DNA from: Shinisaurus crocodilurus
Lineage: Eukaryota > Chordata > Lepidosauria > Squamata > Shinisauridae
Assembly: GCA_021292165.1 (NCBI GenBank)
Contig: CM037877.1
Location: forward strand, 125,120,402 to 125,184,401
Direction: 5' to 3'
Length of the DNA stretch: 64,000 nucleotides
Positions 10,868 to 22,065 of this stretch are shown here, piece by piece. Both the position numbers and the translations under genes were made by a program. The notes below the pieces were generated by a model. The model did no database searches. It saw nothing but the letters and a program-made list of their open reading frames with translations, and was not told the DNA's origin. Position 1 is the first letter of the stretch. Each line of letters opens with the position of its first letter.

Positions 10868-11707
10868 ACAGTAATACCTTGGATTGCAAGCATTATTTAT
10901 TTATTTATTTATTTATTATATTTATACCCTGCCTTTTTTCCTGCAAGGAACTCAAGGCGGCTTACATAATCCTCCTCCTCTCCATTGTATCCTCACAACA
11001 ACCCCGTGAGGTAGGTTAGGCTGAGAGTCAGTGACTGGCCCAAAATCACCCAGTGTGTTTCATGGCCGAGCGGGGACTAGAACCTGGATCTCCCAAGCCC
11101 CAGTCCAGCACTCTCACCACTACACCACACTGGCTCAGTGTTCCGGAACTGTTCCGCTCTCAGTGTTCCAGAACACTGGCTCTCAGTGTTCCGGAACCGC
11201 TCTCAGTGTTCCGGAAAATTCGTTCCGGAACCGTGCTTGTAATCCAAAACACTCTTGTATCAAAGTGAGTCTCTGGCGGGTGTGAGCGGGGCCGATTTCA
11301 GCCCGCTACACCCGCTTGAGGTGAGTGGTTACATCCCTACACTACTTGTATTGCAAGATGTCACTTGTTTATCAAGTCAAAATTTATTTTAAAAATTTGC
11401 TTGTCTTGCAAAACGCTCTCAGACCAAGTTACAGTAATACCTTGGATTGCAAGTAACTTGGTTTGAGAGCGTTTTGCAAGACAAGCAAATTTTTAAATAT
11501 TTATTTAATTTTTTTTTACTTGATATACAAGCGACGTCTTGCAATACAAGTACTGTAGTATGGCTTAAATTAAAAATCTCTGTACAATTTTTGGGGGGGA
11601 GATTTCGTTTTGATATAAGAGTGTTTTGGATTACAAGCACGTTTCTGGAATGAATTATGCTCTCAATCCAAGGCATGACTGTACTTGCAATACAAGGTAT
11701 TACTGTA
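10868..11707. mobile_element. Nest of Tigger-like (Tc1/mariner) MITEs
   Basis: The terminal motif ACAGTAATACCTTGGATTGC occurs at 10868 and 11432 and inverted (ACAAGGTATTACTGTAA) near 11690. TA dinucleotides flank the ends, as Tc1/mariner requires. Arms around 11395-11495 form a near-perfect dyad (TTGCTTGTCTTGCAAAACGC and its complement). A SINE sits inside the first copy, and a GTTCCGGAAC-type minisatellite fills 11137-11235. Confidence 0.65.
10888..11136 (-). mobile_element. tRNA-derived SINE
   Basis: In minus orientation it begins AGCCAGTGTGGTGTAGTGG (A-box-like), with a degenerate B box GGTTCTAGTCCCC, then a conserved body and a tail of AAATA repeats at 10890-10925. It is a non-coding element mobilised by a LINE; this is not a functional tRNA gene. 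Confidence 0.8.
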
Positions 11708-12675
11708 ATATAAATTGTTGCAAAGTGATGTGGCATGTATCCATGCACAACAAGGCAGAAGCTCAGCATGAACAGTTCCAGCCCACCCACCCTTCCCTGA
11801 GAAGGATGGATAAGGTGCAATGGAACCCAGACTAAAATAATCAAGATGATGTTTACACAACTCTCCTTTGTCACTATTGTTGCTCAGGAGCCTGCTGAAA
11901 TAGAAATTCATAAGTGTTCTCTGGCTTCCACTCAGAATAGACACAGTGTCATAGGAATTAACATAAACTATATATTTGAGTATAAAACAGTGGGGAGGCC
12001 TAGAGCCTCTTGACTACAATCAGCCACCTTAACAGTAATAGCCAATAAAAAGGAGTTCTTCTTTCTACAGTGCCTTTAAGAGGAAGATGGACCTTCCAGT
12101 GAATATTGCCTTTTCTTTCACCAGAGTCTGTTTCATGCACTTTACCACAGATCCTTACAAGTATTAGCACTGGCACAATACTGATACAATAGCCCTGCAG
12201 AATTTCCAATTTGCCGAATAATTTGGAACACTCACACACAGGGCACACGTGTGTAAATGGATAGATATGTCTCTCTATGTTAAGAAAGGCTTACTTCTGA
12301 GTAAGCTGGCACAGGATTCCAGCATTTCTTTCCCCTCCCTATCCTCTCTTTATCAGTGATCTAATGAACAGTGAGAGTGATCATCTCAGCCTCCTAAATT
12401 ACCTCACTTTTATTTAAGTTGAGAGTGTCCTGCAACCTATTTCTCAGAATGCTTACAGCAACACTGGAATTCCTCTCAAAACACTGGAATACTGGCAGCA
12501 CTCTAGCTTCAGAGTGAAGCTGACCATGCTCAACATAACTTTGCCAGCAGTTGCTACCATAGGCTTTAATAGGGCAGAAAATCCTTAATAACTTTTGTAT
12601 TGCTGCTCAGAACTTCACCAATGGTGCAATCCAATGTGGCTGCCTGCAACTCTCCAAACTCAGAGGATTGCGGAC

Positions 12676-13835
12676 AGAAGAACTCTCAGAACCACTGTCT
12701 ATTATCTTTGAGAAATCATGGAGGACAGGTGAAGTGCCAGATGACTGGAGGAGGGCAAATGTTGTTTCCATCTTCAAAAAGGGCAAGAAGGATGAACCTG
12801 GGAACTATAGGCCAGTCAGTCTGACATCAATCCCTGGGAAAATTTTGGAGCAGATTATAAAAAAGTCAGTTTGCAAGCACCTTGAAAACAATGCAGTGAT
12901 TACTAGAAGCCAGCATGGATTTGTCAAGAACAAATCCTGCCAGACTAATCTGATCTCATTTTTTGATCGGGTCACCTCCCTTGTGGACTGCGGGAATGCA
13001 GCGGACATAATATGTCTGGACTTCAGCAAAGCTTTCGACAACATGCCTCATGATTAGCAAGCTAGCTAAAAGTGGGCTAGATGGAACAACTATCAGGTGG
13101 ATCCACAACTGGCTACAGAATCGGACTCAAAGAGTGCTTATCAATGGTTCCTTCTCAAACTGGGGAGAGGTAACGAGCGGGGTACCACAGGGCTCGGTCC
13201 TGGGCCCAGTGCTCTTCAACATTTTTATTAATGACTTGGATGAGGAGGTACAGGGAATGCTTATCAAATTTGCAGATGACACAAAGTTGGGTGGAATAGC
13301 TAATATTCTGGAAGACAGAAACAAAATTCAAAGCGATCTCGATAGGCTGAGGCGCTGGGCCAAAAACAACAGAATGAAATTTAATAGGGATAAATGCCAA
13401 GTGTTGCACCTAGGGAAAGGAAACCAAATGCAGAGTTACACAATGGGGGACACTTGGCTCAACAATACTACAAGTGAGAAGGATCTTGGAATTGTGATAG
13501 ATCACAAACTGAATATGAGCCAGCAATGTGATGTGGCTGCAAAGAAGGCAAATGCTATTTGGGGCTGCATTAATAGCTTCCAAATCGTGGGAAGTGATAC
13601 TTTACTCAGCACTGGTTAGGCTTCATCTTGAGTACTGCATCCAGTTCTGGGCACCACACTTTAGGAAGGATGTAGACAAACTGGAGAGGGTTCAGAGGAG
13701 GGCAACAAAGATGATAAAAGGACTGGAAACAAGGCCCTACTATGAGGAGAGACTGAAAGAACTTGGCATGTTTAGCCTTCAGAAGAGGAGACTGAGGCGA
13801 GTTATGATAGCACTCTTCCAATACTCTTCTTGACT
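12676..13835 (+). mobile_element. CR1 LINE, partial ORF2 (reverse transcriptase)
   Basis: Two adjoining frames encode CR1 reverse transcriptase: [37 protein letters not shown] and the catalytic FADDTKLGG, then the thumb and C-terminal [11 protein letters not shown]. The first frame stops near 13055, where about 8 bases are missing after MPHD relative to the copy at 60.6-63.3 kb. Another shift lies near 13570. Both ends are truncated, so it is dead. Confidence 0.92.
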
Positions 13836-14223
13836 TCAGCTCTGCCTTAGACCCTACTTTTTGACTGCCCCCTCCTTTTTTTCTTTTTACTGGTAATACT
13901 GTGCTTTTGATTTTTGCCTGCCTTCTGACTTTGCTGAGCAGATTTCCCCAAGAGCTTGTCCCAGGACTGAGCTTGACCCAGCTATAGCAGAACCATCTTC
14001 AAGTAGGCTTACCAAAAAAGTTCCTATGATGAGTTGCAAGCTCCATTTTTGTAATTCCATATCTTATGAAAGATAGCACATAGTAGAGTGGAGTTGGTGT
14101 CAAAACCCATGTTGTCTAGATGAAGGAAATCATGTTATCATGACTGTCAAATAGATTGTAATTAATCATGGGCATTTATATTTATTTCCAGTAATAACAC
14201 ATGATTCTAGAAGCTACAGCTGC
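13836..14223. other. Intronic sequence, no element recognised
   Basis: AT-rich stretch between the CR1 remnant and a hAT element. No gene or repeat was identified. Confidence 0.5.
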
Positions 14224-14231
14224 AGATACAT

Positions 14232-14855
14232 CAGGGCCGGCGCTACCGCTAGGCCAACTAGGCTGTTGCCTAGGGCGCGTAGCGGAAGAGGGCGCAGAAA
14301 CGCTGCGCTCCTCTTCGCTGCTGGCACGCTCCTGCCCTGCCCGCCCACTCGCCTCACCGAGAAAGAAAGGTCAGTGCGGGGGATTGCGCCCGGAGTAGTG
14401 GTGGGGCCGAGCCTGGGCGCCTCCCCCCCACCTTGCCTCGCCTCCGCGCCGCCTCCCCCCCACCTCGCCTCGCCTCTGCGCCGCCTCCCCCCCGCGCCGC
14501 CTCCCCCCCATCTTGCTTTGCCTCCGCGCCGCCTCCCCCCGACACCTACCTTCTTCGCGCTGTTTCCGGAGCCCCGCCCGTGCTCTGTTTTGGCGGGAGG
14601 AACCAGGGCAACAGGGCTAAACAGCCCTGTTACTCTGGTTTCCCCCGGCCAAAAACAGAGCGCGGGGGTCCCTTTTCAGAGGAGGCGTGTGAAGGTAGGT
14701 GGGGGGCGGCAGCGGCAGCGTGCGGGGGGGGTCCGGTGGCGGCGGCGGGAGGTTGCAGAGCAGGGCTGCTTTCCGGAGCCCCCCCCCACGGCACGAGAGG
14801 GGGGGCGCTAAATATAATTTAGCCTAGGGCGCCAAACTGCCCTGCACCGGTCCTG
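14232..14855. mobile_element. hAT element of the CAGGGCYGGTGC family with GC-rich cargo (624 bp)
   Basis: Ends CAGGGCCGGCGC and GCACCGGTCCTG, with a perfect 8-bp target duplication AGATACAT at 14224-14231 and 14856-14863. Subterminal GCCTAGGGCGC is shared with the 165-bp copy. The interior is a GC-rich insert with CCTCCCCCCCACCTCGCCTC repeats and a hairpin (14574-14672) also found at 33300-33402. No transposase; non-autonomous. Long open frames (to 181 codons) are compositional. Confidence 0.88.
14574..14672. repeat. Hairpin block inside the hAT element
   Basis: Arms GCTCTGTTTTGGCGGGAGG..GCAACAGGGCT and their near complement face each other over a few bases. A closely similar hairpin lies at 33300-33402. 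Confidence 0.75.
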
Positions 14856-14984
14856 AGATACATACACATATACTGAGTGAATATATATACTAACTGCATA
14901 TATTCAGTTAGAAAACATTTTCACCCAGTTGCATCCACTATAAACAGTCATTTATTCAATGATTAAAGAAGCAAAACCAAAAAT

Positions 14985-15137
14985 CAAACCCTGCTAGCTT
15001 AAGACCAGAGTTGGCTGGTCATGTTGGCTGAAGCTCCACAAAGCCAGGAAATTGGGAGCTAAGGCTGATGCCTTAACTGATGTCCTCCATGATCAGTGAT
15101 GATGTTGTGCAATGTCAGAAATTGTGCTTGCTTAGAA
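14985..15137 (+). repeat. Unclassified dispersed repeat, copy 4
   Basis: Matches 8541-8675: AGCTCCACAAAGCCAGGAAA, TGATGCCTTAACTGATGT, and GAAATTGTGCTTGCTTA, where the L1 3' end begins. Confidence 0.65.
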
Positions 15138-15298
15138 CTTTTTAAAATTAATTTTATTGTAAATTTCAACAAAACAACCATAAAAAGAAAAAGAAAAAGA
15201 AAATAACATAAATTTGAATATATCAATTTCAATGTATACATGTGAAATGTATATACACGCACACACACACGTGCGTGCTCTCTCTCTCTCTATAAATA

Positions 15299-16165
15299 TA
15301 CAGAATAATAGAAAAGTAGAGTTGGAAGGGGCCTACTACAAGGCCATCGAGTCCAACCCCTGCTCAATGCAGTAATCCAGGTCAAAGCATCATCCCTGAC
15401 AGATGGCTGTCCAGCTGCACCTTGAATGCCTCCAGATTGGGAGAGCCCACCATCTCCCTAGGTAGTTGGTTCCATTGTCTTATTGCTCTGACAGTCAGGA
15501 AATTTTTCCTGATGTTTAGGTGGAATCTAGGTTCCTGTAACTTGAGCCCATTATTACGTGTCCTGCAAACTAGGATGATCGAGAAGAGATCCTGGCCCTC
15601 CTCTGTGTGACAACCCTTCAAGTACTGGAAGAGTGCGATCATATCTCCCCTCAGTCTCCTCTTCTGAAGGCTAAACATGCCCAGTTCTTTCAGTCTCTCC
15701 TCATGATAGGGCCTTGTTTCCAGTCCCGTTATCTTTGTTGCCCTCTTCTGAACTCTCTCCAGTTTGTCTACGTCCTTCTTAAAGTGTGGTGCCCAGAACT
15801 GGACGCAGTACTCTAACCAGTGCCGAGTAAAGGGGAATTATCACTTCACGCGATTTGGAAGCTATACTTCTATTAATGCAGCCCCAAATAGCATTTGTCT
15901 TCTTTGCAGCCACATCGCATTGCTGGCTCATATTCAGTTTGTGATCTACCACAATTCCAAGATCCTTTTCACTTGTAGTATTGTTGAGCCAAGTGTCCCC
16001 CATTGTGTAACTCTGCATTTGGTTTCCTTTCCCTAGGTACAGCACTTGGCATTTATCCCTATTAAATTTCATTTTGTTGTTTTCGTCCCAGCGCTCCAGC
16101 CTATCGAAGTCACTTTGAATTTTGTTTCTGTCTTCCAGAGTATTAGCTATTCCACCCAACTTTCT
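15299..16165 (-). mobile_element. CR1 LINE 3' part inserted in L1
   Basis: From the 3' end at 15299 (an ATAGAAAAGTAGAGTTGGAA motif on the plus strand) it reads back through [22 protein letters not shown] and [19 protein letters not shown] to [13 protein letters not shown]. It is 5'-truncated just after the catalytic site, and flanking L1 3' sequence continues on both sides. Confidence 0.9.
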
Positions 16166-16918
16166 AAAAATATGTATACATAAACTTCAACGAAGGCAGA
16201 TCAAATATCCATATATGCATCCATTCCTGAGTGGCATCTATATTCCACCCCTTCAAACCATTGCTAGGTCCTCAACCCACAGGAGGTGAGCACTTATCCT
16301 TCCAGTGTTGTAATATCAATCTTTTAGCTGTCAAAAAGGTGCGGAGAATCCATTTTTATTGATGACATTTTAACTTCCAAGAAGCAGGTAAATAATTTAA
16401 GAGGACATGTGCATCAGTAAATATTAAAGAGTGTTCCAGTACAAAGTTCATCCATATTACAACCTCTTCCCCAAAAGAGGCAGCTACTATCATATGTTAC
16501 AAAAACATATGATTAAAAGAAGCATTAGCTGTATTACACCTCCAGCAGTTAGCTGACTTAGAGAAACCCTTATTAAAGAGATGTTGTGGCATCCAGCAGA
16601 CAGAACAAGAGTTTTTGCTGAATAAGACATAACTTAAAATCCACTGATGCTTCAGATACAGATGCTAAAGTGTAATTCCATTGATTAGGCAAAACTGGAC
16701 AGTCCAGTTCTGTATTCCATTCCTGCTTAAGACCATGTATATCATATTTATTCACTGATAATAAGTATTTATAAACATGGATCGTGGGTCACTATGTCTG
16801 ATCAGCCTCTGTAAGTACTAACAATAGTGAAGGAGACTCTGAAGATGTGAATGTGGCAGACCCAAACCTAGATTTTAATAAATGTTGCAACTACAAGTAC
16901 TGCCATTTAGCCATAGCA

Positions 16919-17693
16919 TGCAATACAAAGGAAACAATATTTAAACACCCGGTGGTTTAAATTGTGAATATGATTGGTCTAGTTTTATATAAAACAAACT
17001 TTGTAAATTTGTTATATGTATTGGAGTCATTATATGTATATCTGGCTTTATGATACATATCAATGGTTTATTTGTTCTGTTTTTCATTGTTTCAATGTGG
17101 TACTGTAGATGTGACAACTCTGTATTCCTTCCCCTTTAATTGTAAATTCATTCTTTCAGCTTACACCTGTTGGCACTTTGTATAAATTTGTTGGGCTAAC
17201 TTTAGCTCAGTCCTTTTGAAAGGCATTGGCTACAGGCCTTACACTTTGTGAATTATAAATCTATGAATCTTGTAAAACTTTGACTGGTAAGCATTTATCT
17301 CAGTATTTCTTGCTCTGTATCTAGTACAGTTCCTTTTTAAAATATTATATGTTTTTGTATCCACTATAATCTGTATATATTGTTTCAGTTGACTGAAGAA
17401 GATTATGAAACGACGCAACATATCTAGAAACGTCATCTTATCTTCCCTACTTTCATACTTTGGTTATGAAAAATGTTTTATTTTATTCAGTGACCTTGGA
17501 CACTTTGGTTTATTTTGGACCACGAATTCTGGATACTTTTTACTTTGTTATGTGGTACTTACGTTTATAATAAGGCACATAAATTGCTGTTTGTTTTTCA
17601 AAAATTGAAAACCTTATCATTTCCTTGAAATAATCATATAATAAATATTTCCTTTATCTTTGTACTCAGGGCCTTTGTGCCGTTTCCATTATA
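16919..17693 (+). mobile_element. Penelope-like element fragment inserted in L1
   Basis: A 14-bp target duplication ATTTAGCCATAGCA lies at 16905-16918 and 17694-17707. The insert is AT-rich and carries CTGAAGA, seven bases, then GAAACG, the same spacing as in the Penelope-like terminal repeats at 24.3 and 25.3 kb. No coding domain remains, so the class rests on this motif and the layout. Confidence 0.6.
17375..17445 (+). ncRNA. Degenerate hammerhead-ribozyme-like motif
   Basis: CTGAAGA at 17393-17399 matches the CUGANGA core, and GAAA at 17407-17410 the second core strand. ACGACG..CGTCAT can form a 6-bp stem III with one mismatch before a UC cleavage dinucleotide. Stem II is absent and stem I is not evident, so activity is unlikely. 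Confidence 0.4.
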
Positions 17694-18369
17694 ATTTAGC
17701 CATAGCAGACAAATCATATTTGGCACACAAAGCTGAAAATGATAAGCACTCATCCTCAGCGCCCACTGAGCCAAAGTAAAATCAGCTTATCTATACCAGT
17801 CTGCCACAAAAACATTTTCTTACCAATTTTTAAATCTTGATTTCTCAGTAGAGTCAATTTAGCATGGGAAAATGGATTGAAATATAATTGACATGATATT
17901 ATATGCCACACATCTCTAGCAGCCATAACTGTGGGAGGAACCCTATCCATTTTAGTGTGCCAGGAACCTAATGCCTTTCATTTGGAGAGAGGATCCAGAC
18001 AGGACAAATCCAGAAATGACCAAGGTGGAAAATCTAAGTGGAAAGGACCAAAATTTAGCATGGGTCAACAAGTAGACCTCCTGATGATATAAAGCAAGAT
18101 TTGGAAAGCCAAACCCACCTTCTTTAATTGGAAGTTGCATCTTTTTCAAGAATATTTGGGATGGGGCAGAAAATATTTGCCAGGTATAGGTAAAGGAATC
18201 ACACATATAACATAAACAATCTGAGGTATAATATTAATCTTAACTGTATTAAGCTTACCCCACAAACTCAACTTTAAAGATGCCCATCTGTCTATAACCC
18301 ATGAGATCTCATTCATCAGCTTATTCAAGTTAAACGATCACTTGGAATATGTCTTTGAGAATGTATTCC

Positions 18370-18515
18370 CAGGGCTTTTTTTCTGGTGGAACTCACCGGA
18401 ACTGAGTTCCAGCACCTTTTCTTCTATTAATTGCATTACAATTTAATCGCCATCTACTCCCGAGGAAATGTAATCCAAGAGTTCCGGTACCTTTTTCTCC
18501 AGAAAAAAAGCACTG
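18370..18515. mobile_element. hAT-type MITE, 146 bp
   Basis: Inverted ends CAGGGCTTTTTTTCTGG and CCAGAAAAAAAGCACTG (one mismatch); 8-bp flanks TGTATTCC at 18362-18369 and AGTATTCC at 18516-18523. It interrupts the L1. Confidence 0.88.
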
Positions 18516-18654
18516 AGTATTCCTAAATAAGTAATAAAGTCTGGGCACTATTGAAATGGCCAATTAGCAAATACACTATGAGACATAGTATCTCCCTTCG
18601 GCATCTTTTCAGACTTTAGCAAGTTAATTTAATAGCCAGACAAATCACCTAAAG

Positions 18655-18917
18655 CAATGGTTGTTGACCTTTTTTTTTGCTCTATGCAAAAAACTTTTCA
18701 CCATATGTCAGTATGTCATTCCCCCCTTTCCAAGATTGTCTGACTTAATCTGTGCCATACAATAAGGTGTGATGTCCTATAGATTATGTAAAATCTGTAG
18801 AATTGTAACTTGTAGAAAGATCAGTATTCCAACAGTTTGAGTCTGTTGTCCCAATTCCCCACCGGAAACCTTAAAATCCCCCCCTGGGGGGAATTCCACC
18901 CTGGTTGAGAACCCCTG
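18655..18917. mobile_element. hAT-type MITE, 263 bp
   Basis: Ends CAATGGTTGTTGACC and GGTTGAGAACCCCTG are imperfect inverted repeats. A perfect 8-bp duplication ACCTAAAG lies at 18647-18654 and 18918-18925. It interrupts the L1. Confidence 0.87.
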
Positions 18918-19520
18918 ACCTAAAGTATTAATCAACTGCATCAAAGCTGGAACAGACAACTGGAGTTTTGAGATAAACAATAAGAGACCATCAGCAATAA
19001 GAGATCTTCATCAGCATAAAGAATAATTTTAAATTCCAAGCAATCATGCACAAAACCATTAATATTACCATTCTGTCTAATAGCATATGCTAGGAGTTCC
19101 ACACATAAATCAAATATCAATGGAGAAAGTCTGGTACCCCTTCCAAGTAAAAAGAAATTTGAGAAAAGACTGTTCACCATAACTCTAGTTCTTGGGGTTA
19201 AATTTCAAAAATTCTACAGGAAAGCCAACATAGCACAACATAGCAAAAATAGCACAACATACACAACATAGCAAAAATAAAATTTCCAATGAATTTTGTT
19301 AAAGGCCTTTTCAGCATCCAAAGAAACAATGGCAGCCTATAGAACTGATAGATACTGTTCTATCAGTATTTAAAACTATCAAAGAATCAACAGCTAACCT
19401 AAGATCAGCTCCCTATCTATGTTTAATAAATCCCATCTGGTCTGGTCGAACCAGTGTTGTAATAACTTGTTGCAATCTATTGACCACAATTGCAGTTATT
19501 TTTTAAATATCTAGATTAAT

Positions 19521-19678
19521 TAATGAAATGAATAGTTAGCACAGTAAGTGTGATCCTTGCCAGGCTTAGGAATCACTGTAAAATAAACATCATTTATGGT
19601 CATAAATGATGTTTATTTTACAGTGATTCCTAAGCCTGGCAAGGATCACACTTACTGTGCTAACTATTCATTTCATTA
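19521..19678. repeat. Perfect palindrome with 78-bp arms
   Basis: Bases 19521-19598 and 19601-19678 are exact reverse complements around a 2-base centre. The left arm is L1 ORF2 (minus: FTVIPKPGKDHTYCANY); the right arm is an inverted second copy. An L2-like tail (GGCCAGATGGGCGATTAAC) follows at once. Confidence 0.97.
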
Positions 19679-19865
19679 TAGCCGGCCAGATGGGCGATTA
19701 ACAAATATAATAATAATAATAAAAAAATAACAACGCAGAAAGGATGCCCGATTCAAAAATATCCAAAGCTTTATAAAGACAATAAAGCTTTGGAACTAAG
19801 ATGCTGAAAAATGTTTTATAACCCTCAATTGGAAACCCAATTGGATAGGAAACCCTATCCAATAT

Positions 19866-20345
19866 AGGGATGTGCACGGAACTTGATTGGGGGGTGGAAG
19901 CTCAGTGAACTCGCCGGGCTCATCCCACCCCAGCTCCACTCGACCTACCTTTCCCCGGCTCGACTGGCGTTCTCGTGAGCTGAGCCAGGGAAAGCGACTT
20001 CCAGGTTCCCCGGCTCCACGTCGTTTACAGAAAGGGGGAATGAGGGAGATTTGGTGCAAGAGTGTGTTATGTGGGGCAGGGGGGTCTTGAGAGTGAAGCA
20101 GAAAGAATGAGGGAGAAGAGCAGAAAGGAGGGAGGGAAGGTAGGAAGGGGGGAGAAGAGAGAAAGAGAGGGGGAAGAGGGAGGAGGAAGGAAAGGAGGGA
20201 GGGAGGGAAGGAGTGCACTTTTCTCTCACTCACTCCTCGCTCGCTCTGTGGTGACTTTCCTTGTGCAGATGCTGCTACCGCTGCAAGAGCCCTCTCCCAC
20301 GGCTTGTGCTCAGAGGCCTCCCGGAGGGAGCAGATGGCTACCATG
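19866..20345. repeat. Purine-rich element with TAGGGATGTGCACGG end
   Basis: Begins TAGGGATGTGCACGGA, the reverse of the GATCCGTGCACATCCCTA end near 41570-41591, and contains a GAGGGA-rich tract at 20095-20220. It separates L1 pieces, so it is an insertion. The right border and superfamily are unclear. The 182-codon open frame across it is low-complexity. Confidence 0.45.
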
Positions 20346-21176
20346 ACTAGTAGCCATTCTAGTCAGGGCTACAGGCATGGGAGGGTCTGAAATCTCATTA
20401 AAGTCTCCACTCACAGTCAAACAATTATAAGCGATATCAACCAATTTGCTAAAACATTCATGAAACATATGTGGAGAATCATTATTGGGCCCATACTCAT
20501 TAATCATAGCAATTACCTTACCAGAATCAAAAAGTGACTCTCAAGATCCATAATCACCTGCTGAACTCAAAAGAAGAGTCATATATTAATCAAAATTGCA
20601 ACCCCTTTAAACCATGCTGAAGTGTCTGTTACATAGACCTCACCAACACAATCTTTTCTCAACAAATATTCATCTACAGCCATCAAGTGGGTTTCTTGTA
20701 AAACAACAACACACCATATCAGTGTTGTTAAGCTCTTTTAACTTAGAAAGCTCTCTCTTCTGCTTATTTAAATTCCGCAACCCCTTGACATTCCATGAAT
20801 TCACATGGAACATGGAGTAAGAGAAAATATATTGGTTGCCCCTCCACACATGTGCCCCTCCACATTTTGCATAAATTACCTACTTTTAAATGATAAAACT
20901 TATAGATCATTAATATGATATATTTCAAGCAGAATAATTCAAAACAATTCAAACTAATATTTATTATGCTAATAATTACAGAACCTTTAAAGTTACAAAA
21001 AAAATGATTTTTTAAAAAATACCTCCCCACATCCCCCAAGAAAAAGACTCCCAAAATATAGTGAAAATGGTATAAGAAACAAAATGAAAAACAAACAAAG
21101 CAAAAACAAAAGTGAAAAAAGAACTTTTTGCCTTCCAGTAAAGTAATCCCCCAGCCTGTCCCTACCCAATTATTAA

Positions 21177-21540
21177 GGGTGCAATCTATGGCTCTCTGAC
21201 CTTGCCTGGGGGCCATAGCATTCTTCAGAGTCCCAACTCTGAGGTCCTGTGAGCTCGGAGCTGGGACTCCAAACATGGATCCCCCGCCCTGCCCCCTTGC
21301 AGCCAGTGTGGAAAGAACCACACCGGCTGCCTCCCCAAGGTCACAAATCAACCTTGCAGAGGAGGAAAAGGAGCGTGCTGGGGGTGGGGAGGGGAGGAGG
21401 CTGGGGCTGATGGATTACGCTGTATCTAATTCCCTTCGCACCCCACGCTCCTGTGGGGGGGGGAGGATTTTGCGAGGGGGGGAGGGGAGAGCAAGGGCTA
21501 GAATGAGGTGATTTCACCTCCAATCAGGGCACGGGCAAAT
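21177..21540. mobile_element. MITE with GGGTGCAATC-type end
   Basis: TTAAGGGTGCAATCTATGG matches the ends at 10180 and 1770. An internal dyad AGAGTCCCAACTCTGAGG..CTCGGAGCTGGGACTC lies near 21227-21269. The right border is approximate. Confidence 0.4.
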
Positions 21541-22065
21541 TGTTTGCCCGATGGGGTGAGGCATAAGGGGTGGGGCCCTGAGGCAGTATTTAGGCACAGG
21601 AGACCCCACCCCATGCCTCCTTCTTTGCAGCTCCCTCCCTCCACTCCCGATGAAGCAGTGTGGGCTCCTCTGGTCGCCTTTTACGGGGCCGAGTAGGAAT
21701 TTTGGCTCGTTGTCCTAATTGGCTCGGGGCAACGTGCGTGTTTCGCCTACTCCATACTGTGTAATCGGCGGTGGGTTTATTATTTTGGGTTACCTGCTAA
21801 TTCGGTCACATTGGCCTTAGGTTAGGCGGTAAGTGCGGTGAATAGGCAGTGGGGGTTAGGGTTGCGGTGTGCATCCCATGGCACCTTTTAAGGTGATTGG
21901 TGAGAACCCGAGCCTCACAAATGTCGATGCCTTGTGGCTCAATTTGTGAGAGGTAGGGTCGCCTTTGGGGTCTACCCATCTCACCCTCCTCGGTTGTCCC
22001 GTGGCGCCAGGGGACGGTGATCCTGGGTAGATCCCCCAGCACCCCGAGTGCAGGATTGGTACGGC
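21541..22065. other. Unclassified sequence upstream of the L2 element
   Basis: Moderately GC-rich, CpG-bearing and without a usable open frame. It may be the 5' untranslated part of the L2 or a separate repeat; nothing diagnostic is visible. Confidence 0.35.

Larger units (their letters stand above)
15138..20840 (-). mobile_element. Degenerate L1 LINE, nearly whole ORF2, with nested insertions
   Basis: Minus-strand pieces run in order from an endonuclease-like start near 20830 (NVKGLRN) through SGDFNEISD (20.4 kb), RLQQVI..LVRPDQMGFIKHR (19.45 kb), GTRLSPLIFDLCVELLAYAIRQ and the YAD region (19.1 kb), LSLWGKLNTVKINIIPQIVYV (18.25 kb), KKMQLPIKEGGFGFPNLALY (18.1 kb) and a C-terminal segment (16.6-16.75 kb), to an AT-rich 3' end near 15138. 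Frames are broken throughout. Nested inside are CR1 (15299-16165), a Penelope-like piece (16919-17693), two hAT MITEs, a palindrome (19521-19678) and a purine-rich element (19866-20345). Confidence 0.82.

Noticed and set aside
10888..11136. tRNA gene
   Set aside because: The A/B-box-like head belongs to a SINE with an (AAAT)n tail. The B box is degenerate and no cloverleaf could be drawn. The same holds for 26641-26838, 28787-28860 and 47818-47975.
14266..14811. 181-codon open frame in the 14.2-kb hAT element
   Set aside because: Low-complexity Pro/Ala/Arg translation in a GC-rich insert, with overlapping long frames on other strands and no domain.
19796..20344. 182-codon minus-strand frame
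   Set aside because: The core is Ser/Pro/Leu low complexity encoded by a purine-rich tract; not protein-like.
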